The notes under the pieces: generated by a model | What the model saw: only the letters and a program-made list of their open reading frames with translations | Databases searched by the model: none | What the model was told of the DNA's origin: nothing | Position numbers and translations under genes: made by a program | Source of the DNA: an uncultured Cellvibrio sp. | GTDB lineage: Bacteria > Pseudomonadota > Gammaproteobacteria > Pseudomonadales > Cellvibrionaceae | DNA: 7,854 bases | Direction: 5' to 3' | NCBI GenBank assembly: GCA_946886255.1 | Contig: CAMPIG010000220.1 | Location: 1 to 7,854, forward strand | Part shown: positions 4,483 through 7,854 of the stretch, piece after piece | Position numbering within the stretch: position 1 is the first letter of the stretch | Layout: the number at the start of each line of letters is the position of its first letter

Positions 4483-5424
4483 TTACTCCATCAAGGCCGG
4501 TTCACGGGTTTGTTCAAGGTCCTTGGATAAAACGTCAACCGGTTGAGGTCGGATGACTTCCAGCGCTTCGGGAATCACTTCAAACAGCGCCGGGGTAATA
4601 CTGACTGGTTCGCCATCCGCGTGGATTTCGCGCAGCCGCGATGTCTTGATGTGAATACGTTGTCCCGAAGCGGTAAAAATTTTATCGGTCAAACGCTGCT
4701 TGCCGCTGCGCAGTAAAGGGGCCAGTGTCAGCAATTCCCATAAGGTCAGCGGCGGCACACTGTACAAACACAATTTGCCGTCATCAATCGTGGAGTATTC
4801 GTCAATCACATTGCCGCCGCCGTAGTAGCGGCCATTACCAATGGCCAGTTGAATAGAGCTTACCCGGTAAGGCTTGTCGTCCACGGTTATCGTTGCGCGA
4901 AATTTGCGATTTTTTTTGAGCGCCGCGAACACCGCAGCCAGGTAACCGAACACGCCCCATTGTTTTTTTATCTCCGGCGTCAGTTCGTGAGTCACGCGCA
5001 CCCCGAGGCCGATGTTGGCCGCATTAAAAAAATAATGCCCGTTCACCACGCCCAGATTCATACGGCTGCGATGATTCTCCACAATTAATTGAAAAGCTTC
5101 CAGCAGGTCGCCGCTCATACCCAGAGATCGCGCCAGATCATTGGCTGTGCCCAAAGGCAATATGGCAAAAGGTAGCTTATGTTGATAAAGCGCCCGTGCG
5201 GCAGAGCTGATAGTGCCATCGCCACCGCCGAGTATCACCAAGTCTATGTGATGGCGATGGTCGTCGATCAATTGACAGGTTTCTTGCGCACTTTGTGAGT
5301 TCGTCTTGATCAGATTAATACCCGCTGCTTCCAATAGAGCCATGCCCTCCTGCATATCGGCGTCGCCGCCGGATCGGCTGTTAGGGTTCACTATCAGTAA
5401 TGCGTTACGCGATGTATTTGTCAT
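4483..5424 (-). CDS. Diacylglycerol-kinase-family lipid kinase (YegS/DgkB-like)
   Basis: This 313-residue cytoplasmic or membrane-associated kinase phosphorylates a lipid hydroxyl with ATP. Known relatives include DgkB (diacylglycerol to phosphatidic acid) and YegS (phosphatidylglycerol in vitro). The N-terminal nucleotide-binding domain has IVNPNSRSGG (11-20), the hallmark GGGDGT (66-71), and PLGTANDLA (90-98). The C-terminal beta-sandwich domain has GNGRYYGGG (196-204) and the conserved HADGEP (268-273). The family fold looks complete and length is typical (about 300). The ATG at 5424 follows the PAP2 stop by 36 bases; its ribosome site is weak (GAG at some distance). The upstream neighbour removes phosphate from lipids, so the two enzymes could form a cycle. 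The downstream DUF2383 gene starts four bases after its stop. The true substrate cannot be told from sequence. Confidence 0.9.
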   Translation of the reverse strand: MTNTSRNALLIVNPNSRSGGDADMQEGMALLEAAGINLIKTNSQSAQETCQLIDDHRHHIDLVILGGGDGTISSAARALYQHKLPFAILPLGTANDLARSLGMSGDLLEAFQLIVENHRSRMNLGVVNGHYFFNAANIGLGVRVTHELTPEIKKQWGVFGYLAAVFAALKKNRKFRATITVDDKPYRVSSIQLAIGNGRYYGGGNVIDEYSTIDDGKLCLYSVPPLTLWELLTLAPLLRSGKQRLTDKIFTASGQRIHIKTSRLREIHADGEPVSITPALFEVIPEALEVIRPQPVDVLSKDLEQTREPALME

Positions 5425-5460
5425 GTTTACTGCTCAGTAGCTAATCCAGGTGTCAGTGTG

Positions 5461-6228
5461 TCAATCAGTGTCGGTTTCACTTTCCACTTCATGCCGCCTT
5501 TGGAGCCATCGTGCTAATAACCAGCAGGACAGGGCCCAGGCTGCACCGGCTGTCCAGCCGGCGAGTACATCTGTGGGCCAATGTACGCCAAGGTACACCC
5601 GGCTCAGTCCCACCAATAAAGTGGCGGTGATAGCCACCAGCAGGATGTAGGCCTTCATTCGCTTGCGTCGCTGGACGCGCGCGAGCAGGGCGCCCATGGT
5701 CAGGAAGGTGCTGGCTGCCAGCATTGAATGTCCGCTGGGAAAACTGGCGGTATAAACTCGCGTATGGTGCGGGACCAGGTCCGGTCGCTCGCGATCGATG
5801 GTGCTCTTTAATAAGGTACTCACGCCCAGCGCGCCCAAAGTGGCCACCAGTAACACCACGGCCATGCGACGTTTGCCGTCTAACAACAAGTAGCCCACCA
5901 CCGCGATGGTCAACAGTGTCAATATGGCATTACCGCCCAAGGCAGTGAGATCACGCCCGATTTCTTCTACCCAGCCCGGCCCTATCGGATCAGTCAGGTC
6001 AGCCGGGTTGCGCATACTCAATAGCAGTGCCTGATCGACTTCGTGGGTGTCGCCTTCCATGACTTCTTCCGCCAATTCTGCAAAGCCCCATAACGCCCCA
6101 AGAATGGCGAATAATGCCAACAGCACCGGCAACTCATGGCTACCCAGCCATTGCAATACACTGGCAGTGCGACCTTGGGAGCCGGGTTCCGGCGTTTGGA
6201 AAGATGGTTTGTCCGGATTCTCGTTCAT
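5461..6228 (-). CDS. PAP2-family membrane lipid phosphatase
   Basis: This integral inner-membrane phosphatase of the type 2 phosphatidic acid phosphatase family has 255 residues. All three catalytic motifs are intact: KSTIDRERP (141-149), PSGH (164-167, with H167), and SRVYLGVHWPTD (209-220, with H216 nucleophile and D220). About six hydrophobic segments occur, at roughly 34-50, 98-116, 122-140, 167-184, 192-208 and 223-242. Known members act on phosphatidic acid, phosphatidylglycerophosphate, undecaprenyl pyrophosphate or lipid A phosphates; the motifs do not separate these. A polar segment (about 52-93) between the first two membrane stretches probably lies in the periplasm. I chose the ATG at 6228, with GAGGGA (6238-6233) four bases upstream; a TTG just before it is too close. 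It is the first gene of the likely operon with the lipid kinase and DUF2383 genes. Confidence 0.9.
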   Translation of the reverse strand: MNENPDKPSFQTPEPGSQGRTASVLQWLGSHELPVLLALFAILGALWGFAELAEEVMEGDTHEVDQALLLSMRNPADLTDPIGPGWVEEIGRDLTALGGNAILTLLTIAVVGYLLLDGKRRMAVVLLVATLGALGVSTLLKSTIDRERPDLVPHHTRVYTASFPSGHSMLAASTFLTMGALLARVQRRKRMKAYILLVAITATLLVGLSRVYLGVHWPTDVLAGWTAGAAWALSCWLLARWLQRRHEVESETDTD

Positions 6229-6392
6229 CAAGTCCCTCGCTATAACTGCGTGAAAACATATATGTCGCGCGATGATATACAGAAATGGCAGGAAAGATCT
6301 GTTGTTTGCCGCTCGCTTTGCTTTCCATGTTGGCTAAACGTGAGGCGGGTTCAACACGGCGGGGCTAATGTCTTGCGGTGAGTTTTGAGGCG
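6229..6392. other. Intergenic region before the PAP2 operon
   Basis: This 164-base stretch must hold the promoter of the PAP2 operon if it is not read through from the right. TATATC and TATATG elements occur on the minus strand (near 6278 and 6262), but no convincing -35 sits at the right distance. Two adjacent perfect palindromes, ACATATATGT (6256-6265) and TCGCGCGA (6265-6272), could be operators or chance. There is no clear terminator for the gene on the right. Confidence 0.3.
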
Positions 6393-7331
6393 TTATTTGC
6401 CAGTAATATCCCAACGCTGTGGCTGAAGGTGAGTCAGGGCAAAATTGTGCATACGCGAGCGCGAACCTTCGCCCGTTGCTTTGGGGGGATAGTAAAGGGG
6501 TTTCAGGTGGGGATATTCGCTCAGTAACTCATCCAGCGCCGCACGGATTTCGCTGAGCATCTTTTCCAGGTTGGCATTGAAATCCGGTCGCTTCCGAACG
6601 GTATGACCCAATTCCACCAGTCGCAGAAAATACTTGTCCGCCAGTTCGAGCAATGCATCCGGCAACAGGTGATGTTGACACAAGCGCACCTCAGGATTTT
6701 GCTGGCAGTAATTCAACAACGCCGCATAGAAACACAATGGTTTATTGGCTAAAGGAACCTGTTTATCGCTTAATACCAGAGCCTTGTTGGTGAGATCCAA
6801 CGTCAAAGTAATAGGCGTGATTGCGCTGGGATGGGATTCAGCTACCGGCAACGGTTTACGTTTTAAATAGGGGCGAATCAGTATCAGTAACAAACCGGCC
6901 AAGAGTAGGGGATAGCCTGATAACCCACTGAACCAGCTCGGCTCCTCTACATGTAAACTCAGATTGATTGTTTGTTCCGGTGCGATCAACTGCCGAACAG
7001 TTTCTCGCTTTGGGCGGGTATGCGTATCGGCCACCACTGTTTGCAGACTGTGGATGCTGACAGGCAGCGACTGTGCGGCAATGGTTTCATTCAACTCCTG
7101 CAAGTAAAGAAGTACCTGACTAGCGTTGCCTGCCATATTTAATTCGGGATTAGGCAAGGAAAGGTGCGCAAGATCCAACGATATGCGATTTTCTACAGCG
7201 AGGATACCTCGCTCAATATTGAACTGTCGCTGTAGTGACGCACCGGAAGAAAATGCCACCTGCAACACCACATAGCTGAACACAAAAAACAACCAGTGAT
7301 AGCGGGTAAAATGTTTGCGCAGGTAATGCAT
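6393..7331 (-). CDS. Two-TM membrane protein with cytoplasmic winged-helix-like domain
   Basis: I do not recognise a named family. The 312 residues show a basic N-terminus, a first membrane segment (about 12-29), a periplasmic region of about 110 residues, a second membrane segment (about 139-154) followed by basic residues (RPYLKRK), then a cytoplasmic domain of about 155 residues. That domain starts with strand-like LTLDLTNKALVLSDKQVPL and helix FYAALLNYC, which resembles the start of an OmpR/CadC-type winged helix. It continues with a helical region (253-274) and a basic RSRMHNFAL (291-299). The likeness is weak and DNA binding is unproven. The start is the ATG at 7331, one base after the stop of the binding-protein gene, with GGGG (7342-7339) upstream. 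An in-frame start 36 codons earlier would overlap that gene and is not favoured. The tight coupling suggests that the two products work together, the membrane protein perhaps reading the binding protein's state. Confidence 0.7.
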   Translation of the reverse strand: MHYLRKHFTRYHWLFFVFSYVVLQVAFSSGASLQRQFNIERGILAVENRISLDLAHLSLPNPELNMAGNASQVLLYLQELNETIAAQSLPVSIHSLQTVVADTHTRPKRETVRQLIAPEQTINLSLHVEEPSWFSGLSGYPLLLAGLLLILIRPYLKRKPLPVAESHPSAITPITLTLDLTNKALVLSDKQVPLANKPLCFYAALLNYCQQNPEVRLCQHHLLPDALLELADKYFLRLVELGHTVRKRPDFNANLEKMLSEIRAALDELLSEYPHLKPLYYPPKATGEGSRSRMHNFALTHLQPQRWDITGK

Positions 7332-7332
7332 A

Positions 7333-7854
7333 TTATCGCCCCACAAATTGCTCGGGACAGCCTTCAGAAAAATGCAATTGGCCGAAATAAGTTGAAGCCT
7401 GTTGTTCGGCAATCGTGGCCAGATTGGTTTGCAATGCACAGAACAAATCGGTGTTGCGGTTATCCATCTTCAAATACCAACTGCTGCCGCTGATGTCGGA
7501 TTCGCTGATCGGCTGAATATAATTTTCCGAAAAACGTTCGTGGTCATCATCGGACCAATAACTGGAAATCATATCCACTTCCCCGCTGGCTAGCAGCTGA
7601 CGCAAGCCGGTGTGATTGTGGCTGTAAACAATCGTCACCTGATCTTGCAAGCCGAGCGCCTGCAGCATATGCATGGGAATAATATGGCCCGAGCGGCTGG
7701 TGGGATAATCGACCAAACCGATACGTCTGCCGATCAAATATTCACGCGATATAACCGGCTTTTCATGCAGTGCAATCAGGTAAGCCTGATATTGAGGATA
7801 ACTGGCCAGCCGTTTGTAGCCGTAGGTTTTTTCTGCATCAAAGGCTTCCACAAT
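7333..7854 (-). CDS. Periplasmic substrate-binding protein, PhnD-like (5' truncated by window)
   Basis: Only the last 173 residues are present; the frame is open to the right edge, so the start and any signal peptide lie outside. The visible part is the second half of a type 2 periplasmic binding fold of the PhnD/SBP_bac_3 kind. Counting from the GTG codon at 7851, it has LIGRRIGLVDYPTSRSGHIIP (39-59, one strand and the ligand loop), the ALGL turn, then IVYSHNHTGLRQLLASGEVD (74-93), typical of the phosphonate/phosphate-ester-type family. Two cysteines (138 and 165) could form a disulfide. Related proteins deliver ligands to ABC transporters, but orphan copies serve as sensory domains. Here the next gene encodes a two-TM protein rather than a permease or ATPase, so a sensory role is possible. 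The ligand is unknown. Confidence 0.75.
   Translation of the reverse strand: MVEAFDAEKTYGYKRLASYPQYQAYLIALHEKPVISREYLIGRRIGLVDYPTSRSGHIIPMHMLQALGLQDQVTIVYSHNHTGLRQLLASGEVDMISSYWSDDDHERFSENYIQPISESDISGSSWYLKMDNRNTDLFCALQTNLATIAEQQASTYFGQLHFSEGCPEQFVGR

Noticed and set aside
6256..6272. Adjacent palindromes ACATATATGT and TCGCGCGA before the PAP2 operon
   Set aside because: Simple alternating AT and CG palindromes of this length arise often by chance, and no promoter could be aligned with them.
7332..7439. Longer N-terminus for the two-TM protein (36 extra residues)
   Set aside because: It would overlap the binding-protein gene by about 107 bases. The ATG at 7331 sits one base after that gene's stop, has a GGGG site, and gives a normal basic N-terminus before the first membrane segment.

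Overview
The window looks like chromosomal DNA from a Gram-negative gammaproteobacterium. Supporting signs are an outer-membrane LpxR-type lipid A deacylase, a SoxR with its characteristic operator, a PA2169-type four-helix protein and sigma70-like promoters. Base composition is roughly even. A Cellvibrio- or Pseudomonas-like relative is possible, but the sequence alone does not settle the genus. There are no tRNA or rRNA genes, transposases or CRISPR arrays. No stretch longer than about 225 bases lacks a gene.

Layout from left to right. (1) Positions 1-100 form a divergent control region. A near-perfect SoxR box (64-81) sits inside a leftward promoter with the 19-base spacer typical of MerR/SoxR targets. 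That promoter drives a gene of which only the first seven codons are visible (1-22, minus strand). Rightward lies soxR (101-562), followed by a probable terminator. (2) soxR converges on a minus-strand pair: a lipid A 3'-O-deacylase homologue (708-1838) and, upstream of it, a NemR/AcrR-like TetR repressor (2061-2648). Three copies of the same operator (about TGACYRGTCGTCT) lie at 1920-1935, 2018-2033 and 2658-2673. Two of them fill the -35/-10 spacer of the predicted deacylase and repressor promoters, so the repressor probably controls both itself and the deacylase. The repressor's -10 box places its transcription start on the ATG, which predicts a leaderless mRNA. (3) 2767-3846 encodes a membrane-anchored, TPR-containing retropepsin-like aspartic protease. 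(4) 4038-6228 is a probable three-gene lipid operon: a PAP2 phosphatase, a diacylglycerol-kinase-family lipid kinase and a DUF2383 four-helix-bundle protein. (5) 6393-7854 holds a periplasmic substrate-binding protein (5' end outside the window) followed one base later by a two-TM protein with a large cytoplasmic domain. No transporter is visible beside them, so they may be a sensory pair.

A common theme is envelope and stress biology: redox sensing by SoxR, a TetR repressor with a possible cysteine switch, lipid A editing, lipid phosphate turnover and periplasmic proteolysis. The most novel-looking parts are the TetR/lpxR regulatory circuit and the binding-protein/membrane-protein pair. Both functional readings are inferences.
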